Source of the DNA: Betaproteobacteria bacterium
GTDB taxonomy: Bacteria; Pseudomonadota; Gammaproteobacteria; Burkholderiales; Usitatibacteraceae
DNA: 64,000 bases
Assembly (NCBI GenBank): GCA_016791265.1
Contig: JAEUMY010000018.1
Span: 1-64,000 of the forward strand
Reading direction: 5' to 3'
Positions 36,473-44,968 of this stretch are shown here, piece after piece. The notes under the pieces are model-generated. The model did not search any database. It had not been told where the DNA came from and saw only the letters and a program-made list of their open reading frames with translations. Every line of letters begins with the position of its first letter. Within the stretch, counting starts at the first letter, position 1. The position numbers and the translations under genes were made by a program.

Positions 36473-38800
36473 ATGCAAGAAGCAGCTGAATCTGAAGCAA
36501 CAAAAGCACTCGTGGAACGCGCGACTTCATTGCACCGCAATGGTGATCTTGCTGGAGCGGAAAGGTTATATCGCCAAGTGCTACAAACTTTTCCGACACA
36601 TGCCGCAGCCTTGGGACTTCTGGGGCTGATTGAGCACGACAATGGCCGGACCGACGATGGGATCGGTCTTCTGCGTCGCTCGATTGAAGTCGACCCCGAA
36701 AATGCGAGCATGCGGCTGAACTTGGGAACCGTGTATGCCGAGTCGGGTCGCATGGAGGATGCCATAGATCAGTTTCGCAATGCCGTCAGAATCACCCCGA
36801 CAAACACTAGCGCGATAGAAAATCTGATCATGGCGCTACGCGATCTCGGTCGCGTTGAAGAATCGCTACCACTTCTGGAACAGCAAGTTGCGCTGGATCC
36901 AAGCAATGCGATGACGCGCTATCGCCTTGCGGCAAGCCTTGTGGAAGCTGGCCATTTCGAGCGCGCACTCAACGAATTTGATCATGCCGCGCTCAAGTCC
37001 GCTCGACTCCCAGGAGTGAACTACCAACGCGGGATCGCCCATCTTCGGCTCTTGCAGTATGAGCAAGCCCAATTACACCTTGAAGCCGCAGTCAAAGAAA
37101 ATGCCCGCCACTTCGAAGCATACTTCCTACTCGGCACGGTTCTACTCGAGCGAAACAAGTCGAAAGAGGCGCTGGCGGCGCTCGAACTCGCCCAGTCGCT
37201 GAATCCGAATTCCGTAGAGACGTTGTGCCTGAAGGCTTCGGCGCAGATACAACTGAAGAGTTATTCAATCGCGGAAGAGACGCTGAAGCAGGCAATACTG
37301 TTGTCACCTGCCAACTCGTCCGCGCTCGACATGTTCGTCAGTCTGGCGCTGGCGACCTGGGACCTTGGGGACGAACCGCAGGCACGCAAGTATCTGTCAA
37401 TTCATCTGCGCAACAAACCTGATCCGAGTCTGCAAGCGGCGCATGACCTCATGCTTCCGCAGATCATGGGGACACGAGAAGAGATGCTGAACAGCAGAGC
37501 ACGGTTCGAGCGCAACCTCGACGCACTCTTGGAGTCCACGCCGAGGCTAACCCTTCCCCATATGCTGATTGGGACGAGCAACTTCTACCTCGCATACCAT
37601 GGACTCAGTGACAAGACCGTCCTTCAGAAATATGCCCAGTTCTGCCTGGCGGCTTGTCCGCCCCTGAGATTCACAGCCCCGCACTGCGAGTCCGGCAAAT
37701 CCAGATCGGGCCGCAAGCGCATTGGATTTCTCTCCAAGTTCATCATGAACCACTCGGTTTCCATGTGCTTTTCCCGGGTCATCGAGGCAATGTCGGCAAC
37801 CGGCGAATTTGAAGTGCATCTGATTTCCCAACACCCGTTCGATGACGAATCAGTCAACCAGAACTATCCGAATTTTCAGGGCAGGAAGATTCAACTTCCA
37901 AGTGAGGGATTCATCGCCGCACGCGACATGATCGCTGCATTGGAGTTGGACATTTTGGTCTATCTGGACATAGGCATGGACTTGGACAGCTACTGCCTCG
38001 CTCTTGCCAGGCTCGCGTCAGTTCAGTGCGTCCTAGGCGGACACCCCGATACAACCGGGATTCCCAACATGGACTATTTCATTTCCTCCGCGCTGACGGA
38101 AGTCGACGAGGCAGACGCTCACTACAGCGAGACCTTGCTGAGGTTGCCCATCAGCACTTTCTATTTTCACCGACCTCAACTTCCCTACACGGCGTACGGC
38201 CACCGGAAGGGACGCTCGGAGTTCGGCTTGCCCACGCAAGGCAGAATCTATCTCTGTCCATCCGTGTTGCAAAAGCTGCATCCTGACTTTGATCTTGCTT
38301 TGGCGAGAATTCTCGAACTCGATCCGAATGGACATGTCATTCTTTTTCGCGACCCACGGTTCTCCGCATGGAATGAAGCCACCATGAGCCGGCTCGACAA
38401 GACCGTTCATCGAGAGCTGCGCAATCGCATTCTCATGGCTCCTTGGGTACACGCGCCACTCGACTTCGCGAACGTCAATGCACTCGCAGACGTCATTCTT
38501 GACCCGTTCCACTTTGGGCTCGGGTCGACGGCGATCACCACATTCACGGTAGGTGTTCCGACGGTTACCAAGCCTTCGGACTTTCTGCGCGGTCGCGTGG
38601 GCCTGTTCTTTAGCAGGCTGATGGATCTTCCCGAGTGCGTCGCGACGGATACGGAGGACTTCGCCCAGCGCGCAGTAGCCATCGCCACGAATCGAGATTT
38701 ACGCGAGGACCTCGGCCGCCGTATTCTGCGGAACAATAGCGTCTTGTACAATAATTCCAAGCCGATTCAAGACTTGGCCGACGCGCTGAGGAAGCTTTGA
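36473..38800 (+). CDS. TPR protein with O-GlcNAc-transferase-like (GT41) domain
   Basis: A 775-residue protein. Residues 1-330 hold about nine TPR units (RNGDLAGAERLYRQVLQTFPTHAAALGLLGLI, NNGRTDDGIGLLRRSIEVDPENASMRLNLGTVY in form). Residues about 395-770 resemble the catalytic half of SPINDLY/OGT: RKRIGFLSKFIMNHSV, LGGHPDTTGIPNMDYFISS, a LPHPDFD-like KLHPDFDLALARILELDPNGHVILF and DVILDPFHFGLGSTAITTFTVGVPTVT with the sugar-nucleotide loop. It likely glycosylates Ser/Thr of a protein such as flagellin or pilin. AAGGAG precedes the ATG. Codons and GC are lower than in the flanking core genes. Confidence 0.8.
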   Translation: MQEAAESEATKALVERATSLHRNGDLAGAERLYRQVLQTFPTHAAALGLLGLIEHDNGRTDDGIGLLRRSIEVDPENASMRLNLGTVYAESGRMEDAIDQFRNAVRITPTNTSAIENLIMALRDLGRVEESLPLLEQQVALDPSNAMTRYRLAASLVEAGHFERALNEFDHAALKSARLPGVNYQRGIAHLRLLQYEQAQLHLEAAVKENARHFEAYFLLGTVLLERNKSKEALAALELAQSLNPNSVETLCLKASAQIQLKSYSIAEETLKQAILLSPANSSALDMFVSLALATWDLGDEPQARKYLSIHLRNKPDPSLQAAHDLMLPQIMGTREEMLNSRARFERNLDALLESTPRLTLPHMLIGTSNFYLAYHGLSDKTVLQKYAQFCLAACPPLRFTAPHCESGKSRSGRKRIGFLSKFIMNHSVSMCFSRVIEAMSATGEFEVHLISQHPFDDESVNQNYPNFQGRKIQLPSEGFIAARDMIAALELDILVYLDIGMDLDSYCLALARLASVQCVLGGHPDTTGIPNMDYFISSALTEVDEADAHYSETLLRLPISTFYFHRPQLPYTAYGHRKGRSEFGLPTQGRIYLCPSVLQKLHPDFDLALARILELDPNGHVILFRDPRFSAWNEATMSRLDKTVHRELRNRILMAPWVHAPLDFANVNALADVILDPFHFGLGSTAITTFTVGVPTVTKPSDFLRGRVGLFFSRLMDLPECVATDTEDFAQRAVAIATNRDLREDLGRRILRNNSVLYNNSKPIQDLADALRKL

Positions 38801-39552
38801 AGCCATTCGATCCTGGCCACGCGCGACCGATCCTGGGCGCCGCACGCACGATCGCCGTAATGCAGCCCTATTTCCTCCCTTATCTGGGCTATTGGCAACT
38901 TCTCCATGCGGCTGACACCATCGTGCTACTGGATGACGTGGCCTACATGCCCCGCGGCTGGGTGAATCGAAATCGAATTCTCGCGAACGGCATGGATTTT
39001 CTCTTCACCATTCCTGTACTTGGGTCTTCGCAAAACCGCCGCATCTGTGACATCGAGCGCGACGATTCCGCGAGAGCAATCCCAAAGCTTGCCTCAACGC
39101 TACAGCAGTCATATCGCCGCGCCGCCTGCTGCGAGGAGAGTTATCCGATCATTCATGACTGCCTGAACCAGCCCGCAACCAATCTCGCCGACTTCAACGT
39201 CGCAAGCATAAGAAGGATTCTTGATTCGCTGGGCATTTCACGGGAAATCAAGCGGAGCTCGGCCCACTTCAGTCATCTCTCGTCGCGAGGCGAAGAGCGA
39301 ATTCTGGACATTTGCACCGCAGAGTCGGCCACTCGTTACCTCAATTTGCCGGGTGGGGTGAACCTGTATGTCCGCGAGAACTTTGCCGCGCGCGGCATTG
39401 ATCTGAAATTCATTCGGCCCGTCCTTCAGCCCTATTCTCAGCTATCGGACACCTTTGTTCCAGGGCTTTCAATTGTGGATGCGCTTCTGAACATTGGCAT
39501 TGACAGCACACGCAGGCATGTTCAACTCATGGAGTTGGTGGACGCCAAGTGA
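38797..39552 (+). CDS. WbqC-like family protein
   Basis: A 251-residue protein with the WbqC signature: TIAVMQPYFLPYLGYWQLLHAADTIVLLDDVAYMPRGWVNRNRIL, then FDLKFI-like late strand FAARGIDLKFIRPVLQPYSQ. WbqC proteins are found in O-antigen and amino-sugar gene clusters; their reaction is not firmly known, though an N-acyl transfer or glycine-transfer role has been suggested. The start is a TTG overlapping the stop of the TPR gene (TTGA), with GAGG just upstream, so the two are coupled. Confidence 0.8.
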   Translation: MKPFDPGHARPILGAARTIAVMQPYFLPYLGYWQLLHAADTIVLLDDVAYMPRGWVNRNRILANGMDFLFTIPVLGSSQNRRICDIERDDSARAIPKLASTLQQSYRRAACCEESYPIIHDCLNQPATNLADFNVASIRRILDSLGISREIKRSSAHFSHLSSRGEERILDICTAESATRYLNLPGGVNLYVRENFAARGIDLKFIRPVLQPYSQLSDTFVPGLSIVDALLNIGIDSTRRHVQLMELVDAK

Positions 39553-40376
39553 CTGCGCCTCGAATCGTTTCGCCAGCAGAGGTGGATTGGCTGGATCGTG
39601 CATACGCCACAACCCATCCCCGCTTCCCCATCATCGGCGCAGTTTGTTCGGGCTTGCAGCAAGGCTTCGTCTGGGGCGCGGTGAACGCGCAATGTCCTTG
39701 GGTTGTTGTCATTCACCGATCCGGGTTCTGTCAGGCATTTTTCAGAGCTTCACCGGCGCTGCATGAGTGCGGCGAAGTCGCTGAACTGCTGCAGGCATCT
39801 GCGCCGCAGATCTTGCCGAACTATCTCATGTGGTACGACCCGCCGGCCGAGCTTGTGGAACGCCTGAGTCGAGCGAATTATCAGAACTTCAGACTCCGGC
39901 GCAGAATGCGCTGGCAATATCGCCAAACCGCGCAAGCGCTTCCCGTTCCTGCAATCCTCGCTCAGCATCCGTCGAATCGTTGCGTCGCGCTGAATGCCGA
40001 TCAGGTCATACAGGCCGGCGAAAATGGACTCGTTGTCCCAAACCGCTTCTGGGGAAGTGTTGATTCATTCAGCGCCAACGCACTCGCGCACGGGATCGTT
40101 GCGGACGGCGGTCAGGTCCACTCGATTTGTTACGCGGCCGCCATACATCTTGCCGAAGCGGAAGTGGATGTTGGCACGTCGGCGGACATGAGCGGACAGG
40201 GTCTCGCCTCGCTATGCACGTCTGCGTTCATCAGCGCAGCCACTGGGAAGGGCATTTCGCCTTTCTGGGATTGCTTCCTCGACAACGATGCCTCAATGAG
40301 GCTCGCCAAGCGCCTTGGCTTCACGCCGTGCGGCGAATACTCATTCGCCACTTTCGCACTACCTAGTCGACGATGA
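39549..40376 (+). CDS. GNAT-like N-acetyltransferase
   Basis: A 275-residue protein. The C-terminal half looks like a GNAT fold of the GNA-type seen in antibiotic clusters: ICYAAAIHLAEAEVDVGTSADMSGQGLASLCTSAFISAATGKGISPFWDCFLDNDASMRLAKRLGF, where the G-x-G/A-x-A-like acetyl-CoA loop and the NxxSxxLAKRLGF helix are clear. The N-terminal half is unfamiliar. Start is GTG overlapping the WbqC stop (GTGA). It overlaps the next gene on the opposite strand by 14 bp. May acylate an amino sugar. Confidence 0.65.
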   Translation: MTAPRIVSPAEVDWLDRAYATTHPRFPIIGAVCSGLQQGFVWGAVNAQCPWVVVIHRSGFCQAFFRASPALHECGEVAELLQASAPQILPNYLMWYDPPAELVERLSRANYQNFRLRRRMRWQYRQTAQALPVPAILAQHPSNRCVALNADQVIQAGENGLVVPNRFWGSVDSFSANALAHGIVADGGQVHSICYAAAIHLAEAEVDVGTSADMSGQGLASLCTSAFISAATGKGISPFWDCFLDNDASMRLAKRLGFTPCGEYSFATFALPSRR

Positions 40377-41121
40377 CGTAGGACCGGTCGGGGAGGTATT
40401 GCGACCGTCGAATGGACCATCCCTCCGATCCCATGACCTCGCGAAAGGCCTGGGTCTCGCCTGGAAACACCGAAGAATTCAGCGAGTCCATGGCAATGAT
40501 CGACCCAGGCACCAGGTGCGGCCGCAAGGCCTTGAGCACATGCTTCGTGCCGTCGTACATGCCGACATCGAGGTATGCCAGCGCGACCATGGTTTGCGGG
40601 TTGTCGGACAAGTACCGGTCAACGGTCTGGGTGACGTCGCCCTTGACGATCTGGAACTTGCGGATGTGCTCAAGCGCGTTTTCCGACTCGTGGCAAGCCA
40701 AGACTTCCTCCAGGTACTTGTCATAGCCCTCAGGAAGCTGATCATGCCCGGATGTGGCGACCTCCGCAAAGGCGCCATCCCGCTCTCCTGGCTTTGGATA
40801 GCCGGCAAACGTGTCAAACCCGATCACTCGGCGATTGAAGTTGTAGGGCTCGTATACGTTGCGCATCGAATTCAGCAAAGACATGTTGGCACCCCACCAG
40901 ACGCCAAACTCCATCACAACGCCAGGGATTGGGAGAATCCTAGAGTAGATTTCATTGACATAGAGTATCTTCGCTAGAATGACGCTGCGCAAGTAAAGCG
41001 GCAGATTGGCGATAAGCAGGTCACTGTGCGCGGGGGCGTTCTTCAGAAACTCCGCCAGCGCAACCTTGGCTGACGCCTGCTTGTTTGAACCCGTGCCCCA
41101 GACTGTTGGTTGCTCGCTCAC
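40363..41121 (-). CDS. TylF/crystallin-J1-type class I methyltransferase
   Basis: A 252-residue SAM-dependent methyltransferase: PGVVMEFGVWWGANMSLLNSMRNVYEPYNFNRRVIGFDTFAGYP is the motif I region, IVKGDVTQTVDRYL and ALAYLDVGMYDGTKHVLKALRPHLVPGSIIAMDSLN follow with the metal-binding Asp residues. TylF-type enzymes methylate sugar hydroxyls (macrocin, viosamine-like sugars), which suits the island. Read divergently from the next methyltransferase. Confidence 0.8.
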   Translation of the reverse strand: MSEQPTVWGTGSNKQASAKVALAEFLKNAPAHSDLLIANLPLYLRSVILAKILYVNEIYSRILPIPGVVMEFGVWWGANMSLLNSMRNVYEPYNFNRRVIGFDTFAGYPKPGERDGAFAEVATSGHDQLPEGYDKYLEEVLACHESENALEHIRKFQIVKGDVTQTVDRYLSDNPQTMVALAYLDVGMYDGTKHVLKALRPHLVPGSIIAMDSLNSSVFPGETQAFREVMGSEGWSIRRSQYLPDRSYVIVD

Positions 41122-41254
41122 AATTTACTCCCATCCCTAATTTGGCATAAAAAAAACAGAATTATCGCGCGGTTGCGACCGCTCCCGGCCTCGCGGAAGC
41201 CTTGCCTTGGACTCGGCTCGCAACCCGATTCCTCACCTTGACTCACGCACAAAC

Positions 41255-42037
41255 ATGACCAAATCAACCTTCGCACCTCAACAACCATTCGCGTCGAGCG
41301 GATTCGAGACCAGAAAGTTTGCCCACCGTCGGGAACCCTACTGGGCCTCTATCAATGCGATCAAGCAACTTGCAGTTCCCGCAGAGGACCTAATCCACCA
41401 CTATCCTGCGTTTGCTGGGCATGTCTGCCTCGCTCGCCACCTGGCACTCTACGAGGCCTACAAGCTTACCATTGGCCTTGCTGGCCATATCGCCGAGGCC
41501 GGCGTTTGGAAAGGGTCATCTCTGCTCCTGCTGGCGAAACTCACACAACTTTTTGAACCCGAGTCGCTGGTGCAGACGCACGGCTTCGACTGGTTTCGGG
41601 GCAATCATCCCACCGAAGTCGAGAAGCACCTCGTGGCGGAGGGTTCCTACTTTGCGAGCCAGGAAGACGTGCAAGCGCTCATTGACTTACAAAACTTGGG
41701 AAGTCTGGCCATGTTGCACAACGTCGACCTTTCCAAGGACTTGGACGTTTTTTTTCGACGGCACGACCATCTCTATTTCAAATTGGTGTTCCTGGATTGC
41801 GGTCTATACGACGTGGTCAGCCACTGTATTGATCACTTCTGGCCCCGGCTGAATCCCGGCGGCATTTTGCTTCTGGACAACTTCAATCATGAGACGGCGC
41901 CGGGCGAAACGCGCGCTGTCATGGAGAAACTTCCCGGCCACCGCATTCACACCTTTCCATTTGCCCAACAGCCCACCGCATACATCGTCAAACCCAGCTT
42001 CGACAACCCGCATCGCGTTAGCAGTTTGATGCGTTGA
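41255..42037 (+). CDS. TylF-like class I methyltransferase
   Basis: A 260-residue protein related in layout to the preceding one: GHIAEAGVWKGSSLLLLAKLTQLFEPESLVQTHGFDWFRG, LVFLDCGLYDVVSHCIDHFWPRLNPGGILLLDNFNHETAPGETRAVMEKL. Conserved Asp in LDCG and LDNFNHE could bind Mg. The ATG at 41255 is preferred; a TTG at 41207 is also in frame, and no clear Shine-Dalgarno is seen for either. The two divergent methyltransferases may act on the same sugar at different positions. Confidence 0.75.
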   Translation: MTKSTFAPQQPFASSGFETRKFAHRREPYWASINAIKQLAVPAEDLIHHYPAFAGHVCLARHLALYEAYKLTIGLAGHIAEAGVWKGSSLLLLAKLTQLFEPESLVQTHGFDWFRGNHPTEVEKHLVAEGSYFASQEDVQALIDLQNLGSLAMLHNVDLSKDLDVFFRRHDHLYFKLVFLDCGLYDVVSHCIDHFWPRLNPGGILLLDNFNHETAPGETRAVMEKLPGHRIHTFPFAQQPTAYIVKPSFDNPHRVSSLMR

Positions 42038-42065
42038 ATCACCGAGGCAATGCCGACAGCGTCGG

Positions 42066-43028
42066 TCAGCCAACCCGCTCCAACTGGGCAACGCCGAAGC
42101 CGGTACGACCGAATCCGTTGCCGTTGTAAAACATGAAGTGCCGTCCGCCCGCTTCCACAACATACGGATACGCAATCATCGATGAATCCCAGTCCCCGGT
42201 CGTTGGCGCAATACCGGCGAGTTCATCCATGCGAGTCCAACTGAGAAGGTCGGCGGACTGCGCATAGCCAATGCGGTAGGCGTTGACGCCGTCACGAAAG
42301 TCGGCGCGCCCTCGATGGCAAAACCACATGTGCCAACGCTCCGCGATTCTCGCCACGCTGGGCCGTGTCGTGCATTCGTCGAGGTGCCTCTCGGGCAATA
42401 GCGCACGACCGTCTCGGATCCAGTTCACGCCATCGTTGGACACTGCTCTAGCGATGACGTACTTCTCCTCAAGATGGCCATCTCGCAACTGCCAACCCAG
42501 ACCAGTCGCGTAGAACCCTGCGAATCGGTCCGCCGCCTGGGGCACGACAAACAAGCCTGTTCCAGAGTAAATTTCGACCCGCGTTCGATCCAGAACCGGC
42601 CCCGAAAAGGCGCGAGAAAACGTGCACCCATCGTCGTGGCTGATGGCAAGGCCTATCCAATTGCTATAGGGGATCGACTCTCGCCGGCTCCAGCCCGCGT
42701 AGTAGAGCCAGACCTCATTGTCGCGCCGGATCACGCATTGAGGCATCACGCCGTGCTCATCAAAGCTGCCTGGAGGCCCGGGCTCAAAGATTGGTCGATC
42801 GTGGAGGTACAACACTCGCAGTGGATTTCGAATATCCACATCAACGAATGAGGTGATGCTGTAGTTTGGCCGTGGTCGCGGTGCGAAATACACCCGAATC
42901 AGGCCCAATTCCGGCATTGGCAACGCCGTCGGAACTTGGGCATGGCTATGCATCCAGCCATGCTGACCCTCCGGCCGCAACACAATGCCGAGCTTGCGCC
43001 AAACGAACCTATCGGAATTCTCAGCCAC
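42066..43028 (-). CDS. beta-propeller protein, glycosidase-like (GH43/130 fold)
   Basis: A 320-residue protein made of repeated propeller blades: MHSHAQVPTALPMPELGLIRVYFAPRP, YYAGWSRRESIPYSNWIGLAISHDDGCTF, GTGLFVVPQAADRFAGFYATGLGWQ, RPSVARIAERWHMWFCHRG and MIAYPYVVEAGGRHFMFYNGNGFGRTGFGVAQLE. This matches the five-bladed glycosidase/phosphorylase propeller; no catalytic pair can be named with confidence. The start is uncertain: GTG at 43028 (8-bp overlap with the upstream gene) or ATG at 43061. Confidence 0.65.
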   Translation of the reverse strand: MAENSDRFVWRKLGIVLRPEGQHGWMHSHAQVPTALPMPELGLIRVYFAPRPRPNYSITSFVDVDIRNPLRVLYLHDRPIFEPGPPGSFDEHGVMPQCVIRRDNEVWLYYAGWSRRESIPYSNWIGLAISHDDGCTFSRAFSGPVLDRTRVEIYSGTGLFVVPQAADRFAGFYATGLGWQLRDGHLEEKYVIARAVSNDGVNWIRDGRALLPERHLDECTTRPSVARIAERWHMWFCHRGRADFRDGVNAYRIGYAQSADLLSWTRMDELAGIAPTTGDWDSSMIAYPYVVEAGGRHFMFYNGNGFGRTGFGVAQLERVG

Positions 43029-44166
43029 TTTCCAACGCCCAGCGCTTGAGTTCGACCCCATCACCCAAGCGCAGGAACAGAGCCTTACCTGCCTTGAAAG
43101 ACTGTTGCACGTCAGCGGCGCACAATCTTAGAATCTCGTCGCCAACCACCCTTGGTCCAGTGCCGTGCGCCCACTCGTAGTCATCCAGCACGACCCATCC
43201 GCCCGGCCGCATGAATCTGAACCAGGCCCGACAGTCCGCTCGCACGTGGCTTTCATCATGATTGCCATCGACGTGCAGCAATGAGACGCCTCCACTGAGG
43301 GGGCCAACCGCTTCACCAGTGGACTCATGGCCCCGCGCGTATTGCTGGGCCGCCTGGACTGACGTGGCGCGACGGTAGACAATACGCCCCTTGGGCAGCA
43401 TGGCCACGTTCTCGGTGAATACCTGGTGGACCTCATCCAAATCCCAAGCCCCGGCAAGCTGCTTGATCAACTCCGGCGAATCGTGTTGAACGGCGGCCTC
43501 TGTGCGCCATGGATCAACGGCAAGAACAGGCCCAACATTGAATCGCTCGGCGAGAAATCCCAGCGCCAAGGCCGACTTGCCCATCAATGCACCAACTTCG
43601 ACGACATCACCCTGCGGCGCCGTACGCATTGCAACAGCGAAGCCGGCGAATTTCGAATCGTTGCTTTCGCCATAGACTGGCGTGGTCAACGTCAGCAACG
43701 CCGTTGCATCCACAGAATCAATGACGTCCGTTTCGTTGCCAGCCAGTTGGCGCGCCGCCAACCGCAGGGCAACGGCGCGCAACCGTACATGATGCTGCCG
43801 GGACAGGACACGCTGGTGAGGAGAATCGCCCACCATGCTGACGCCGGGGGCCCTGGAAGAAACAATTCGCCCTACAGCGGCGTATACGCTGGTGACGGGA
43901 CAATAGACACGATCGATTCCGCACTCATCAATCAACCCCAAAAGCGCATCAACGAACTCTGGGTCATGAATGTTGGGGAGCCTGCGCACGGGCAATACAC
44001 CTTGCGCACAGCGATAATGGTCCAATCCCGAACTCGCGAGGACGAGCCTCCCATTTGGTCCGAGCGCCAACGCTGGCTCATCCAGGCTCATTTCCGGCAG
44101 TACGGGGAAGACGAGAATGCCGCGCGAGTGTGCGGCGATAGCGGGTGAGGAATTTGGCAGCGACAC
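43021..44166 (-). CDS. class I methyltransferase with N-terminal pre-ATP-grasp-like domain
   Basis: A 381-residue protein of two parts. Residues about 14-100 (GILVFPVLPEMSLDEPALALGPNGRLVLASSGLDHYRCAQGVLPVRRLPNIHDPEFVDALLGLIDECGIDRVYCPVTSVYA) look like the N-terminal Rossmann-like domain of PylC/carbamoyl-phosphate-synthase-type ATP-grasp proteins, without the ATP-grasp domain itself. Residues about 165-380 are a methyltransferase (DVVEVGALMGKSALALGFLAERF, VLAVDPWRTE, SLLHVDGNHDESHVRADCRAWFRFMRPGGWVVLDDYEWAHGTG). The start is GTG. The fusion is unusual. Confidence 0.7.
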   Translation of the reverse strand: MSLPNSSPAIAAHSRGILVFPVLPEMSLDEPALALGPNGRLVLASSGLDHYRCAQGVLPVRRLPNIHDPEFVDALLGLIDECGIDRVYCPVTSVYAAVGRIVSSRAPGVSMVGDSPHQRVLSRQHHVRLRAVALRLAARQLAGNETDVIDSVDATALLTLTTPVYGESNDSKFAGFAVAMRTAPQGDVVEVGALMGKSALALGFLAERFNVGPVLAVDPWRTEAAVQHDSPELIKQLAGAWDLDEVHQVFTENVAMLPKGRIVYRRATSVQAAQQYARGHESTGEAVGPLSGGVSLLHVDGNHDESHVRADCRAWFRFMRPGGWVVLDDYEWAHGTGPRVVGDEILRLCAADVQQSFKAGKALFLRLGDGVELKRWALESG

Positions 44167-44290
44167 GACAGTATTCTACTATTAACGCCTGCATCAGGCC
44201 GGCTCGGCCACAGTCGCGCGAAGTCATTCATGCGGCCGCTGCCCCCAGCCATCAGATGTTCAAGGACAATCAGAAGGACACTCAGGGCGC

Positions 44291-44965
44291 ATGGAATCAA
44301 TCGTCATATTCGGCGCGGGCAAGATCGCCGAAGTCATCGCCGGCCATGTTCGGCAGGAGGGCAAGTGCCACATTGCCGCGTTCGCCATTCATCGAGATCA
44401 AATCAAGGCGGATCACTTCCTCGGCGCACCGATCGTGCCATTCGAGGACATTGAAGCGAAATTTCCTCCAACATCGCATGGCCTGCATGTCGCCGTTGGC
44501 TATCACCGAATGAATCAACTCCGCGCTGAGATCATGGCGGCGGCGCGCGCCAAGGGCTATACGCTCATTTCCGTCATCAGCGCCCACTCATGGCCAGGAC
44601 CGTCCCTTACCTGTGGCGAGAACTGCTTCATCGCGGATGGCGCCTCGATCGAGCCAGGCGCGACACTTGGGGAGGGCGTCTATGTTTGGAGCAACGCCAT
44701 CGTCGGTCACCATGCAACGGTCGGTGATCATGCCTGGATCGCCGCCGGATCCGCGATCGGTGGCGGAGCGCAAGTCGGCGCGCGATGTTTCGTGGCGCTG
44801 AACGCGACCATCGGCAATGAAGTGGAAATTGGTGAAGAGTGCCTGCTCGGTGCGCGAACCCTGACAACAAGAAATCTCCCTCATAAGGCTGTCGTGATCG
44901 AAAGAGACTCGGAGCCGATACGCCTCACGAGCGACCAGTTTCTACGCATTTCCAAACTCCGCTGA
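44291..44965 (+). CDS. NeuD/PglD-like sugar O- or N-acyltransferase
   Basis: A 224-residue protein: an N-terminal Rossmann-like sugar-binding domain (ESIVIFGAGKIAEVIAGHV) and a left-handed beta-helix of hexapeptide repeats from about residue 100 (ENCFIADGASIEPGATLGEGVYVWSNAIVGHHATVGDHAWIAAGSAIGGGAQVG). The family acylates amino sugars such as sialic acid or UDP-bacillosamine. It lies 3 bp before the ligase gene, so the two should be cotranscribed. Likely transfers an acyl group from the acyl carrier protein. Confidence 0.85.
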   Translation: MESIVIFGAGKIAEVIAGHVRQEGKCHIAAFAIHRDQIKADHFLGAPIVPFEDIEAKFPPTSHGLHVAVGYHRMNQLRAEIMAAARAKGYTLISVISAHSWPGPSLTCGENCFIADGASIEPGATLGEGVYVWSNAIVGHHATVGDHAWIAAGSAIGGGAQVGARCFVALNATIGNEVEIGEECLLGARTLTTRNLPHKAVVIERDSEPIRLTSDQFLRISKLR

Positions 44966-44968
44966 CCC

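Noticed and set aside
40329..40345. GCGAATACTCATTCGC as another palindrome copy
   Set aside because: It has a changed core and extra bases; not counted.
42830..42841. TTCGAATATCCA as another palindrome copy
   Set aside because: Three mismatches to the 12-mer.
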